Assembly (NCBI RefSeq): GCF_001186365.1 | Contig: NZ_LDTZ01000013.1 | Span: 558,001 to 622,000 of the forward strand | Reading direction: 5' to 3' | Source: Gordonia jacobaea | GTDB taxonomy: Bacteria; Actinomycetota; Actinomycetes; Mycobacteriales; Mycobacteriaceae | DNA length: 64,000 bases | Shown here: positions 36,886 through 45,595 of the stretch, piece after piece | How the letters are laid out: the number at the start of each line of letters is the position of its first letter | Position numbering within the stretch: position 1 is the stretch's first letter | Made by a program: the position numbers and the translations under genes | The notes under the pieces: generated by a model | Told to the model about the DNA's origin: nothing | Databases searched by the model: none | What the model saw: only the letters and a program-made list of their open reading frames with translations

Positions 36886-38376
36886 ATGAACGAAGCGCAG
36901 TACGACGTCATCATCGTCGGCGCCGGTTTCGGCGGAATCGGTAGCGCTATCGCACTCAAACGGTTGGGGTTCGAGAACATCGTCATTCTCGACCGTGAAG
37001 ATGACCTGGGCGGAACCTGGCATGTCAACCGCTATCCAGGACTGGCGGTCGACGTCCCGTCGCCGACATTCTCGTTCTGGTTCGAGCCAAACCCGAACTG
37101 GTCCAAGCTCTACGCACCAGGACCGGAACTCAAGCGATACGCGGTCGATGTCGCAGACAAATACGATGTTCGACGCCACATGCGGTTCAACACAACGGTA
37201 AACGGTGCGAGGTGGGACGAGGACTCGTCGACCTGGCAGGTTGCGGTCGACGGCGGCGAAACGCTCACGACGCGTTTCCTCATCTGTGCAACAGGATTTC
37301 TGTCACAACCGGCAAAACCTGATATTCCCGGCCTCGACTCATTCGCCGGACATATCGTCTACACCTCGCGCTGGGACGACGACTACGATTTCGCGAGTAA
37401 GCGCGCAGCGATGATCGGGACCGGTTCGACTGCCGTGCAGGTGATTCCGGAACTCGCCAAGGAAGTCGGCGATTTGACGGTGTACCAACGGACGCCGATG
37501 TGGGTCATGCCCAAACTCGATCTTCCGATTCCGGCTCCTGTCCGTGGACTGTTCGCCAAGGTCCCGGCGACACAGCGCGCGGTGCGCTGGGTGACCGACG
37601 TGACCCAAGAGATGCTGATGCTCATCGCGATGTGGAAGTACCGCAGGTTTCGATCGCTCAACGAGAATGCGAAGAAGCTCGCAGCACTTTTCCGCTTTCT
37701 TCAGGTCCGCGACCGCGGGGTGCGCCAGGCATTGACGCCGACATACGACTACGGCTGTAAGCGGCCAACCGTGTCGAATCAGTATTACCGGGCGTTCGGC
37801 CAAGACAACGTGCATCTCGAGACGGCGGGAATCGACCACATCGAGCCTGACGGAATCGTGACGCGCGACGGACGCAAGACGACAATCGACGTACTACTGC
37901 TCGCAACCGGCTACGACGTGTGGGAGGGGAATCTCCCAGCCATCGAGGTGATCGGTCGAGATGGGCGGAACCTCGGAAAGTGGTGGCGCGACACAGCTTT
38001 TCAGGCTTACGAAGGTGTCTCGATCCCGTACTTCCCCAACTTCCTCAACTCGGCGGGACCGTACTCGTGGGTGGGGTTGTCGTGGTTCACCACTGTCGAG
38101 TGCCAGATGCGACACATCGCACGACTCTTCGGCGAGCTACAACGTCGAGACGCAACCACTTTCGAGGTCACCGAGGCAGCCAACACCAGGTTCTTCGACG
38201 ACATGACCACCAGAATCGCCGATTCGGTGTTCGCGCTCGGAAACTGCGCGACGTCGAGGTCATATTGGTTCAACAGCAAGGGCGAGACGCCGCTGTTCCG
38301 TCCCACGTCGGTGAACGAGGCGGTAACTGCCCAGGACTCGTTCCCACTCGATGACTACGTGTTCGACCGGACCTGA
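36886..38376 (+). CDS. Flavin-containing (Baeyer-Villiger-type) monooxygenase
   Basis: 496 residues from ATG 36886, chosen because it places the FAD loop GAGFGGIG at residues 12-19, as usual; ATG 36817 would add 23 residues. Second (NADPH) loop is IGTGSTAVQ. The Baeyer-Villiger fingerprint FxGxxxHxxxW is present as FAGHIVYTSRW (153-163) with Tyr159 where His is expected. LLATGYD is the third family motif. Such enzymes insert oxygen next to ketones or oxidise N/S atoms. The locus's PpsE-like module leaves a ketone, so a tailoring role can be imagined, but there is no direct evidence. Ends 3 bases from the convergent cobG. Confidence 0.85.
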   Translation: MNEAQYDVIIVGAGFGGIGSAIALKRLGFENIVILDREDDLGGTWHVNRYPGLAVDVPSPTFSFWFEPNPNWSKLYAPGPELKRYAVDVADKYDVRRHMRFNTTVNGARWDEDSSTWQVAVDGGETLTTRFLICATGFLSQPAKPDIPGLDSFAGHIVYTSRWDDDYDFASKRAAMIGTGSTAVQVIPELAKEVGDLTVYQRTPMWVMPKLDLPIPAPVRGLFAKVPATQRAVRWVTDVTQEMLMLIAMWKYRRFRSLNENAKKLAALFRFLQVRDRGVRQALTPTYDYGCKRPTVSNQYYRAFGQDNVHLETAGIDHIEPDGIVTRDGRKTTIDVLLLATGYDVWEGNLPAIEVIGRDGRNLGKWWRDTAFQAYEGVSIPYFPNFLNSAGPYSWVGLSWFTTVECQMRHIARLFGELQRRDATTFEVTEAANTRFFDDMTTRIADSVFALGNCATSRSYWFNSKGETPLFRPTSVNEAVTAQDSFPLDDYVFDRT

Positions 38377-38379
38377 TCC

Positions 38380-39591
38380 TCACTCGTGTGTGCGTCGGTA
38401 TCCGGCGCCGGTGGCCTCGACCCGCAGGTGAGGTTCGCGCGGTGATCCGCATCCGCGCTCGCACCCCACCCAGTGTTCACGCTCGACGACCGGAAGCCCC
38501 GATTCGACGCGTTCGCTCACGTCGGTGCGTACCTCGGCCAGGCCACTCGAGCAGCCGGGTGCGCCGGCACAGCTGCTGACCCGTGTCCACGGCGACGCGG
38601 CGTCGAAGATCAGTCCCATCGGAGCGAGAACCCGCACCACGGTCTCGGCGACGCCCTCACCGAGGTCGCAGACGAGGATTTCGCGGTCGGGGGTGAACAC
38701 CACCGGCGCTTCGACGGCTGCGACGAACTCGGCGAGTCGAGCAGGCAGGCGCCCGAGTTCGACCACCGCTCCGAGCAGCACGCGACCGTCGTCCTGATCG
38801 AACCAACCCACCCGAGGCTCGTCGGCTGTCATGGCGACGGGGGAGCGGTCGAGCGGCGGGTCGAGTCGGCTCCGAGTCGCTGCGATCAGATCGAGGCGCG
38901 CGGACGCAGGGAGATCGGCTATGCGCCACGCACCGTCCGCCGCTTCGAGGAAATCCTGCGCGACGCTCAGCATCACCTGCGCAACGGCAGATTCCTGGGC
39001 GACCGAGCCTGCGATCTCGCCGTCGACGACGATGTCGAAACCGGTCGTTTCGTCGATGCGGATGCGCGCGATGGCACACACGTCGGTGCCGCCACCCACG
39101 ATGTCGGTGTGCCCGTCGTCGAGGCCGAAGAGGAACCGTCCAGATAGTGCCGTGAGGCGCCGATCCGAGCGGAGCGCGTCGTCGAGCTCGTGCGCCAGAG
39201 GGCGTAGATCAGTGAGGCCACCAAGTCGCCCGGTGAAGGGACTGACCTCGATGTTGCGTACCTTTTCGTGACTGGTGCTCGGTACCAGGTCGGCGTCGAC
39301 AAGGGCGTCGGCGACAGCGTCGACCTCTGTGATGCCGCGTATCTGCACATTGGCACGCCCCGTCAGATCGAGGAAACCGTCGCCGTACTGCGAGGCCACA
39401 CCGGCGAGTACAGCTAGTTGCTCCGGCGTGATCGAACCTCCGAGCAGGCGAACACGCGCCAGTGCGCCGTCGGCCGCCGGATGCGGGGTGAAGACTCCAG
39501 GGCATCGATCAGACGCTGGTCGCCCCGACGGCAACTCACCAGTGAGCTCACGGGACTGGCCGTCTGCAGAAGAAGAGTCGGGGTCACGCAC
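38380..39591 (-). CDS. cobG: Precorrin-3B synthase CobG
   Basis: 403 residues (about 360 in M. tuberculosis). Oxygen-dependent ring-contraction step of aerobic cobalamin synthesis, precorrin-3A to precorrin-3B, on a sulfite-reductase-like scaffold. Two ferredoxin-like half domains are seen, and the 4Fe-4S cysteines are Cys341 and Cys347 (CAGAPGC) with Cys377 and Cys381 (CERGC). The N-terminal ~30 residues are polar and variable. GTG start. Divergent from cobN, with the riboswitch between them lying on the cobN strand, so it is not obvious that cobG is controlled by it. Confidence 0.9.
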   Translation of the reverse strand: MRDPDSSSADGQSRELTGELPSGRPASDRCPGVFTPHPAADGALARVRLLGGSITPEQLAVLAGVASQYGDGFLDLTGRANVQIRGITEVDAVADALVDADLVPSTSHEKVRNIEVSPFTGRLGGLTDLRPLAHELDDALRSDRRLTALSGRFLFGLDDGHTDIVGGGTDVCAIARIRIDETTGFDIVVDGEIAGSVAQESAVAQVMLSVAQDFLEAADGAWRIADLPASARLDLIAATRSRLDPPLDRSPVAMTADEPRVGWFDQDDGRVLLGAVVELGRLPARLAEFVAAVEAPVVFTPDREILVCDLGEGVAETVVRVLAPMGLIFDAASPWTRVSSCAGAPGCSSGLAEVRTDVSERVESGLPVVEREHWVGCERGCGSPREPHLRVEATGAGYRRTHE

Positions 39592-39667
39592 GGTATCCAG
39601 CGTAGGCGTCGGCGGTACACAGCGGCCGCACGCGGGACGTGTGCGGCTGTGTCGGAACGCACTGCAC

Positions 39668-39775
39668 TAGGCTGAGCCGCACGAGGTGCGCGGAAGCCGG
39701 TGCGATTCCGGCGCGGTCGCGCCACTGTGACGCGAGAGCCAACGGGCTGCCGCGAAGCCAGACCTGCGACCTCGG
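39668..39775 (+). promoter_or_regulatory. Cobalamin (B12) riboswitch upstream of cobN
   Basis: The leader contains the adenosylcobalamin aptamer core: GGAAGCCGGTG, ATTCCGGCGCGGTCGCGCC and CCACTGTGA (about 39691-39730), then the B12 box GAAGCCAGACCTGC (about 39754-39767). The start of cobN lies about 65 bases further on. The aptamer is on the plus strand, so it should lower cobN expression when cobalamin is plentiful. Ends are approximate. Confidence 0.9.
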
Positions 39776-39832
39776 ACCTGTCTCGGCCCTGTCCCACCTG
39801 TCTCCGCGCGAGTCGGAGTCCGAGGAGTTGCG

Positions 39833-42800
39833 ATGATCCTGCTGCTGTCCACGTCGGACACCGACCTCATCACCGCTGACGCCAGCGACGCGGAGTATCG
39901 CGTCGCGAATCCGTCGCGGATCCTGCTCGACGACGTTCCCGGCATGGTCGCCGACGCCGACCTCACCGTCGTACGCATACTCGGTGGGCGTCGCGCCTGG
40001 GAGGAGGGACTCGATGCCGTCCTCGCGGTCGGGAAGCCGGTGGTCGTCCTCTCCGGAGAACAGCAACCCGATCCCGACCTGATGGCGCTGTCGACGGTGC
40101 CCGCCGGTGTGGCCGCAGACGCCCACAACTATCTCGCCTTCGGCGGCGTGCCCAACATCACCAACCTCCACAACTTTCTGTCCGACACGGTGTTGCTGTC
40201 CGGGAACGGGTTCGAACCCCCCGAACAGACTCCCGGCTGGGGAGTTCTCGAGCGGCAGCCGACCAGTGCCGTTCCCGACACCGCGCCGGCGATAGGCGTC
40301 CTCTACTACCGAGCGCAGCATCTGGCGGGGAACACGCGGTACGTCGAAGCACTGTGCGCAGCAATCGAGGAACAGGGCGCGCGGCCGATTCCGATCTTCT
40401 GCGCTTCATTGCGTACCGCACCCGACGACCTCATCGAGTTGCTCGCCACCGCAGACGCACTGGTGGTCACCGTCCTCGCTGCCGGTGGTGCGACACCCGC
40501 CACGGCGTCGGCCGGCGGAGACGACGAGGCGTGGAACATCGAGCGCCTCGCCGCACTCGACATCCCGATCCTGCAGGGGCTGTGCCTCACCGGGCCACGA
40601 GCCGACTGGGAGGCCAACGACGACGGACTCTCGCCGCTCGATGTCGCCACGCAGGTGGCCGTTCCGGAGTTCGACGGCCGCATCATCACCGTGCCGTTCT
40701 CCTTCAAAGAGTTCGACGAAAACGGGCTGCCCTGGTACCAGCCAGACAGTGAGCGATGCGCTCGGGTCGCCGGAATCGCGGTGTCACACGCCCGTTTACG
40801 GCATATCTCGCCCGCGGATCGTCGGATTGCACTGATGTTGTCGGCGTACCCGACCAAGCACGCACGTATCGGTAACGCCGTCGGCCTCGACACACCACGC
40901 AGCCTCGTACGCCTGCTGCACGCCCTGCGCGCCGTGGGCTACGACATCGGCCCGGAATCGGGTCCGGACGCGATTCCCGGTCTGGCCGAGAATGACTCGG
41001 ACGCACTGATTCACGCGGTCATCGACCGGGGCGGCCAGGACTCCGACTGGCTGACCGAGGAGGCCTTGGCTGCCAACCCGATTCGCGTCAGCGCCGCCGA
41101 CTACGAGCGGTGGTTCGCGACGCTGCCGGATGAACTGCGGCACGACGTCGAACAGCACTGGGGGCCTGCGCCAGGCGACCTCTTCGTCGATCGATCGCAG
41201 AGCTCCGAAGGCGAAATCGTCGTCGCAGCACTGACATTCGGCAATGTGGCCATCATGGTGCAGCCGCCGCGAGGGTTCGGCGAGAATCCTGTCGCGATCT
41301 ATCACGACCCCGACCTTCCGCCATCGCATCACTACCTCGCCTCCTATCGCTGGCTCGCGGGTAGGGCCGGTGCCGCACAGGACATCCCGGGCTTCGGTGC
41401 CGATGCGATCGTGCACATCGGCAAACACGGCAACCTCGAGTGGCTGCCGGGCAAGACACTGGGAATGTCGGCACAGTGCGGCACCGATGCCGCACTCGGC
41501 GACGTCCCGCTGATCTATCCGTTCCTGGTCAACGATCCGGGCGAGGGCACCCAGGCCAAGCGTCGAGCACACGCGGTACTCGTCGACCACCTGATCCCCC
41601 CGATGGCGCGGGCCGAATCCTACGGCGACATCGCGCGACTCGAACAGCTCCTCGACGAGCACGCGAACATCTCGACTCTCGATCCCGCGAAACTCCCCGC
41701 GATTCGCCAACAGATCTGGACGCTGCTGACCGCCGCGAAGATGGACCACGATCTCGGCCTCACCGAACGGCCCGACGAAGAGGTCTTCGACGACATGCTC
41801 CTGCACGTCGACGGCTGGCTGTGCGAGATCAAGGATGTTCAGATCCGCGACGGCCTCCACGTCCTCGGTGAACCACCCGTAGACGACGCCGAGGTCGATC
41901 TCGTTCTCGCGATGCTGCGGGCACGCCAACTATGGGGCGGCACAGAGGCTTTGCCCGGTTTGCGCGAAGCCCTCGGACTCGACGAAGGCGCAGACTCCGT
42001 GCGTACCGACGTCGACACCGTCGAAGCCACCGCCCGCGATCTCGTGGCAAGGTGCGCCAAAGGGGAGTGGTCGGCGTCGGCAGTCGAGGACGCGGCGGCA
42101 GGCCACCCCGCCGCTGTCGGCGACGTATTGCGCTTTGCCGCAACAGAAGTGGTCCCGCGGTTGCGGCAGACCGCTGGAGAGATCCCGCGAATTCTGCACG
42201 CACTCGACGGTGGCTTCATTCCCGCGGGCCCGAGCGGTTCGCCGCTACGCGGACTGATCAACGTGTTGCCGACGGGCCGCAACTTCTACTCCGTCGACCC
42301 CAAGGCAGTTCCTTCTCGGCTCGCGTGGGAGACCGGACGAGCGATGGCCGACAGCCTGCTGGAACGGTACCTGACCGATCACGGTGAATACCCTGCCTCC
42401 GTGGGACTTTCGGCGTGGGGCACCAGCGCCATGCGTACCTCGGGTGACGACGTCGCCGAGATCCTGGCACTGCTCGGCGTCATGCCGATCTGGGACGAGG
42501 CGTCGCGGCGGGTCCGCGATCTCGAACTGATCGACCTCGACGAACTCGGTCGCCCACGCATCGACGTCACCGTCAGGATCTCCGGATTCTTCCGGGACGC
42601 GTTCCCACACGTCGTGACCATGCTCGACGACGCCGTCGCACTCGCGGCGTCGGCCGACGAACCCGACGACCAGAACTTCGTCGCCGCACACGCCCGTGCG
42701 GCGCTGGCCGAGCACGGCGACCAACGTCGGGCGACGACCAGGATCTTCGGCTCCAAACCCGGAACCTACGGTGCGGGGCTGTTGCAACTCATCGATTCTC

Positions 42801-43462
42801 GCGACTGGCGCAGCGACGAGGACCTCGCACGGGTCTACACCGAATGGGGCGGCTACGCCTACGGACGCGAACTCGACGGCATCGCCGCAGTCGACGACAT
42901 GCGCTCGGCGTATCGCAGGATCAAGGTGGCCGCGAAGAACACCGACACCCGCGAGCACGACATCGCCGACTCTGACGACTACTTCCAGTACCACGGTGGA
43001 ATGGTGGCAACGGTCCGAGCGCTGACCGGCAAGTCCCCGGAGGCATACATCGGCGACTCGACGCGGCCCGACGCCGTCCGAACGCGCACGCTCTCCGAGG
43101 AGACCAGTCGGGTTTTCCGTGCACGGGTCGTCAATCCCCGGTGGATCTCCGCCATGCAGCGACACGGGTACAAGGGCGCCTTCGAGATGGCGGCCACCGT
43201 CGACTATCTCTTCGGGTACGACGCCACGACCGGCGTCGTCGCCGACTGGATGTACGAGAAGCTCACCGAGTCCTACGTACTCGACGAACGCAATCAGGAG
43301 TTCATGAATCAGTCGAATCCGTGGGCACTGCACGGCATCGCTGAGCGTCTCCTCGAAGCCGTCGACCGCGACATGTGGGAGGCGCCGCCCGCCGACATGC
43401 TCGACCAGTTGCGGGCGGTGTACCTGCAGGCCGAGGGCGAGATCGAGGGCCGGTCGGAATAG
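39833..43462 (+). CDS. cobN: Cobaltochelatase subunit CobN
   Basis: 1209 residues (Rv2062c is about 1194). Large ATP-dependent chelatase subunit that inserts cobalt into hydrogenobyrinic acid a,c-diamide with CobS and CobT. The metal/porphyrinoid region HIGKHGNLEWLPGK is intact (His528, His532), with GAGLLQLIDSRDWRSDEDLA and YAYGRELDG motifs further on. ATG is preceded by GAGGAG at 6 bases, which fixes the start. Preceded by a cobalamin riboswitch; cobG is divergent. CobS/CobT-type partners are not in the window; in actinobacteria they, or ChlD/ChlI-type partners, lie elsewhere. Confidence 0.95.
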   Translation: MILLLSTSDTDLITADASDAEYRVANPSRILLDDVPGMVADADLTVVRILGGRRAWEEGLDAVLAVGKPVVVLSGEQQPDPDLMALSTVPAGVAADAHNYLAFGGVPNITNLHNFLSDTVLLSGNGFEPPEQTPGWGVLERQPTSAVPDTAPAIGVLYYRAQHLAGNTRYVEALCAAIEEQGARPIPIFCASLRTAPDDLIELLATADALVVTVLAAGGATPATASAGGDDEAWNIERLAALDIPILQGLCLTGPRADWEANDDGLSPLDVATQVAVPEFDGRIITVPFSFKEFDENGLPWYQPDSERCARVAGIAVSHARLRHISPADRRIALMLSAYPTKHARIGNAVGLDTPRSLVRLLHALRAVGYDIGPESGPDAIPGLAENDSDALIHAVIDRGGQDSDWLTEEALAANPIRVSAADYERWFATLPDELRHDVEQHWGPAPGDLFVDRSQSSEGEIVVAALTFGNVAIMVQPPRGFGENPVAIYHDPDLPPSHHYLASYRWLAGRAGAAQDIPGFGADAIVHIGKHGNLEWLPGKTLGMSAQCGTDAALGDVPLIYPFLVNDPGEGTQAKRRAHAVLVDHLIPPMARAESYGDIARLEQLLDEHANISTLDPAKLPAIRQQIWTLLTAAKMDHDLGLTERPDEEVFDDMLLHVDGWLCEIKDVQIRDGLHVLGEPPVDDAEVDLVLAMLRARQLWGGTEALPGLREALGLDEGADSVRTDVDTVEATARDLVARCAKGEWSASAVEDAAAGHPAAVGDVLRFAATEVVPRLRQTAGEIPRILHALDGGFIPAGPSGSPLRGLINVLPTGRNFYSVDPKAVPSRLAWETGRAMADSLLERYLTDHGEYPASVGLSAWGTSAMRTSGDDVAEILALLGVMPIWDEASRRVRDLELIDLDELGRPRIDVTVRISGFFRDAFPHVVTMLDDAVALAASADEPDDQNFVAAHARAALAEHGDQRRATTRIFGSKPGTYGAGLLQLIDSRDWRSDEDLARVYTEWGGYAYGRELDGIAAVDDMRSAYRRIKVAAKNTDTREHDIADSDDYFQYHGGMVATVRALTGKSPEAYIGDSTRPDAVRTRTLSEETSRVFRARVVNPRWISAMQRHGYKGAFEMAATVDYLFGYDATTGVVADWMYEKLTESYVLDERNQEFMNQSNPWALHGIAERLLEAVDRDMWEAPPADMLDQLRAVYLQAEGEIEGRSE

Positions 43463-43481
43463 CCGCCGGCCGGGACCGGTG

Positions 43482-44348
43482 CTAGCACCCGGATTCGTCG
43501 AGCGCCGCCTCGAGCACGTCGCCGAAGACGTCCGGGTACATCGGCAGGCTGTGGTGTGTTGCATCGGCAACGATCTCGACCTGCGTACCCGGCCACGTGG
43601 AGTGGACGTTCTCAGCGATTCGAGCGACATCGTGCACCCGACTCTGCTTCGCGAGGATCACAGTGCGGCGCCTGACCTCCGGTCGCACGGACCGCAGACG
43701 CCGAGGTATGACGAGCTTCGTCGTCGGCATCGTCGCGCCGAGTGCGGCGACATCTGACCACTGCTCGTCGAGCGGTCTACATCCGGTTTCCCATTCGAGA
43801 AACCTGCGTTCACGGTTCTCGTTGGGAGACAAGAGAATAGGCAATGCATGGGCGAGGTACTCGGGGCGCATGCCACCGAAGACCGAGTTGGGTTCAACCA
43901 GGATCAGCCCGTCCGTCGGGAACCCACCACCGGCGAATGCGAGAGCGATCATCGCCCCATACGAGTGGCCGATCAACGTCGGTTCGTCGACACCGAGTGT
44001 CGCCACCGTGACGGCAAGCCAATCCAGGAGGTCGGGGACCGACGAGATCGGCGTGCTCGAAGGTATTGATGCACCGACCTGGCCTGGAATGTCGACTGCG
44101 TAGACACGGTGTCGCCGACTGAGTTGTCCGATCACCGAGTACCACTCCGTCAGCGTTGCCCCTGAACCCGAAAGCAGGACGAGTGGTCGACCTGAGTCGG
44201 GTCCCGAGGCGACGACGTGCGTGTTGCCGTAAGGCGACGCGAGATCGAACCGCCGGGTGCCCGGCGGCCAACGATTCACCAGCGCGTCGTAGGCCTCGGA
44301 GAATCGTCGGCCTATGGGAGAGGCCAGGAAGGTAGCGGTCTCGCTCAT
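43482..44348 (-). CDS. Alpha/beta hydrolase
   Basis: 288 residues, cytoplasmic. Alpha/beta-hydrolase fold with oxyanion strand LVLLSGSGAT, nucleophile elbow GHSYGA and a late His in ATHHSLP. Likely esterase or related; no substrate can be named. Divergent from a MarR-type gene across 66 bases that contain an inverted repeat, the usual layout of a repressor with its target enzyme gene. Ends 19 bases after convergent cobN. Confidence 0.82.
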   Translation of the reverse strand: MSETATFLASPIGRRFSEAYDALVNRWPPGTRRFDLASPYGNTHVVASGPDSGRPLVLLSGSGATLTEWYSVIGQLSRRHRVYAVDIPGQVGASIPSSTPISSVPDLLDWLAVTVATLGVDEPTLIGHSYGAMIALAFAGGGFPTDGLILVEPNSVFGGMRPEYLAHALPILLSPNENRERRFLEWETGCRPLDEQWSDVAALGATMPTTKLVIPRRLRSVRPEVRRRTVILAKQSRVHDVARIAENVHSTWPGTQVEIVADATHHSLPMYPDVFGDVLEAALDESGC

Positions 44349-44370
44349 ATTTACCTCGATAATCTAGTTA

Positions 44371-44383
44371 CTTGCTCATCAAG
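44371..44383. promoter_or_regulatory. Candidate MarR operator (CTTG-N5-CAAG)
   Basis: In the AT-rich 66-base gap between the divergent hydrolase and MarR genes there is a CTTG/CAAG inverted repeat with a 5-base spacer, followed 7 bases later by another TCAAG half site. MarR proteins bind short dyads of this kind. Placement fits joint repression of both genes. Not tested; such short repeats also arise by chance. Confidence 0.4.
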
Positions 44384-44414
44384 CTATATCAAGCCGGCGC
44401 TAAGGTCGAGAACC

Positions 44415-44906
44415 GTGACTTCCCGTGAGCGCGCGGATGAGAGCGGACCGCGCTATCTGCTGATCCGCCAGTTGCGCACACTCATGACCGAGCTGGACAT
44501 TCGAGGAGCGCGGTTCGCGAGAACGGTGGATCTTCATCCAACCGATCTGCGCGCGCTTATCGCGCTCCTCGACGCTGAACGCGACGGAGTGCCTGCGACC
44601 CCGGGCTGGCTGGGAAGGAAGCTCGGGGGAGTGAACTCGGCAACCATCACGTCGTTGCTCGACCGACTCGAACGTGCCGGCCTCGTCGAGCGCACCGGCG
44701 ACCCGGGGGATAGGCGCAGAGTTCTGCTCTCCGTTACCGAGCGCGCACGTGACACGGGTCGAGAGTTCTTCGGGACACTCATCGACGACGCGCTGACAGC
44801 ACTCGCCGAGTTCGACACCCACGAACTCGACGTCATCGGACGGTTCCTCGAAGCAATGCGCAGTGCGTCTGACCGGAGCACGGACGACGAGCAGGGCACT
44901 ACGTAG
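44415..44906 (+). CDS. MarR-family transcriptional regulator
   Basis: 163 residues from GTG 44415. Winged helix-turn-helix of the MarR type: LRALIALLDAERDGVPATPGWLGRKLGGVNSATITSLLDRLERAG includes recognition helix (ATITSLLDRLERAGLV), followed by the wing GDPGDRRRVLLSV. C-terminal helices make the dimer. The frame is open further upstream, but that part overlaps the divergent hydrolase gene. Probably regulates itself and the hydrolase. Confidence 0.85.
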   Translation: MTSRERADESGPRYLLIRQLRTLMTELDIRGARFARTVDLHPTDLRALIALLDAERDGVPATPGWLGRKLGGVNSATITSLLDRLERAGLVERTGDPGDRRRVLLSVTERARDTGREFFGTLIDDALTALAEFDTHELDVIGRFLEAMRSASDRSTDDEQGTT

Positions 44907-45058
44907 CCGGTCCGGGTTGGGCCCTGAACGCAAGCGGTTACGTGGCCCCGGCGCGGGAGCAAAATCGGGTGCTCGTTCGTTGGACGGAGTGAATGGCATA
45001 TATCCGGGGCGGCGTCGGGTGTCGAAACCCACCTGCATCGGACCAGAAAGGCACACCC

Positions 45059-45559
45059 ATGCGCTTCCCGTACTTCCTCGTCTACCTGGTGATCGAGATC
45101 GCCGTGTTCGTGGCCATGGTCATGACACTCGGCTTCGCCTGGGCGGTTTTGATCACACTGCTGGCTTCCTTCGTCGGATTCGTCATCCTCCGTTGGCAGG
45201 GCCGCAAGGTGTTCGGTGAACTCCGCCGCGCCTCACGAAACGAAGTCGACGCACGAGCCCCGCTCGCCGACACCGCCGTGGTCGGCGCCTCGTCGATCCT
45301 GCTGATCGCGCCTGGCCTGGTCTCCACGGTTGTCGGAACCATCGCACTCCTTCCGCCGACGCGACGTGCCCTGCGTCCGGTGCTGGCTGCAGTCGGCGCG
45401 CGCACGATGATGTCGGCAATGGACCGGGCAGGCGCCTACGGCCAAGCCGGGGTCAGGCGAGGAACGGTCATCGACGGCACCGTCGTCGACGATCCGACCT
45501 ACTCAACACCGAACTCCTCGACCTCGGCCGAGCAGCCGCAGCTCCCGCGGGGCCACTGA
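45059..45559 (+). CDS. fxsA: FxsA family membrane protein
   Basis: 166 residues from ATG 45059, preceded by AAAGG; an upstream ATG at 44993 would add a polar 22-residue leader lacking family similarity. FxsA (YtfN-independent; PF04186) proteins have a cytoplasmic region between membrane segments: here FPYFLVYLVIEIAVFVAMVMT and AVLITLLASFVGFVILR at the start, and ILLIAPGLVSTVVGTIALLPP later. Overproduction in E. coli relieves phage T7 exclusion; normal role unknown. In mycobacteria fxsA lies near the lnt/ppm1 genes, as here. Confidence 0.88.
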   Translation: MRFPYFLVYLVIEIAVFVAMVMTLGFAWAVLITLLASFVGFVILRWQGRKVFGELRRASRNEVDARAPLADTAVVGASSILLIAPGLVSTVVGTIALLPPTRRALRPVLAAVGARTMMSAMDRAGAYGQAGVRRGTVIDGTVVDDPTYSTPNSSTSAEQPQLPRGH

Positions 45560-45595
45560 CACACCAGGGTCCCCACAGGGGCACACTGAACAATC

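Noticed and set aside
42245..43630. Minus-strand open frame of about 460 codons under cobN
   Set aside because: Antisense shadow of cobN, which has full family motifs on the plus strand.
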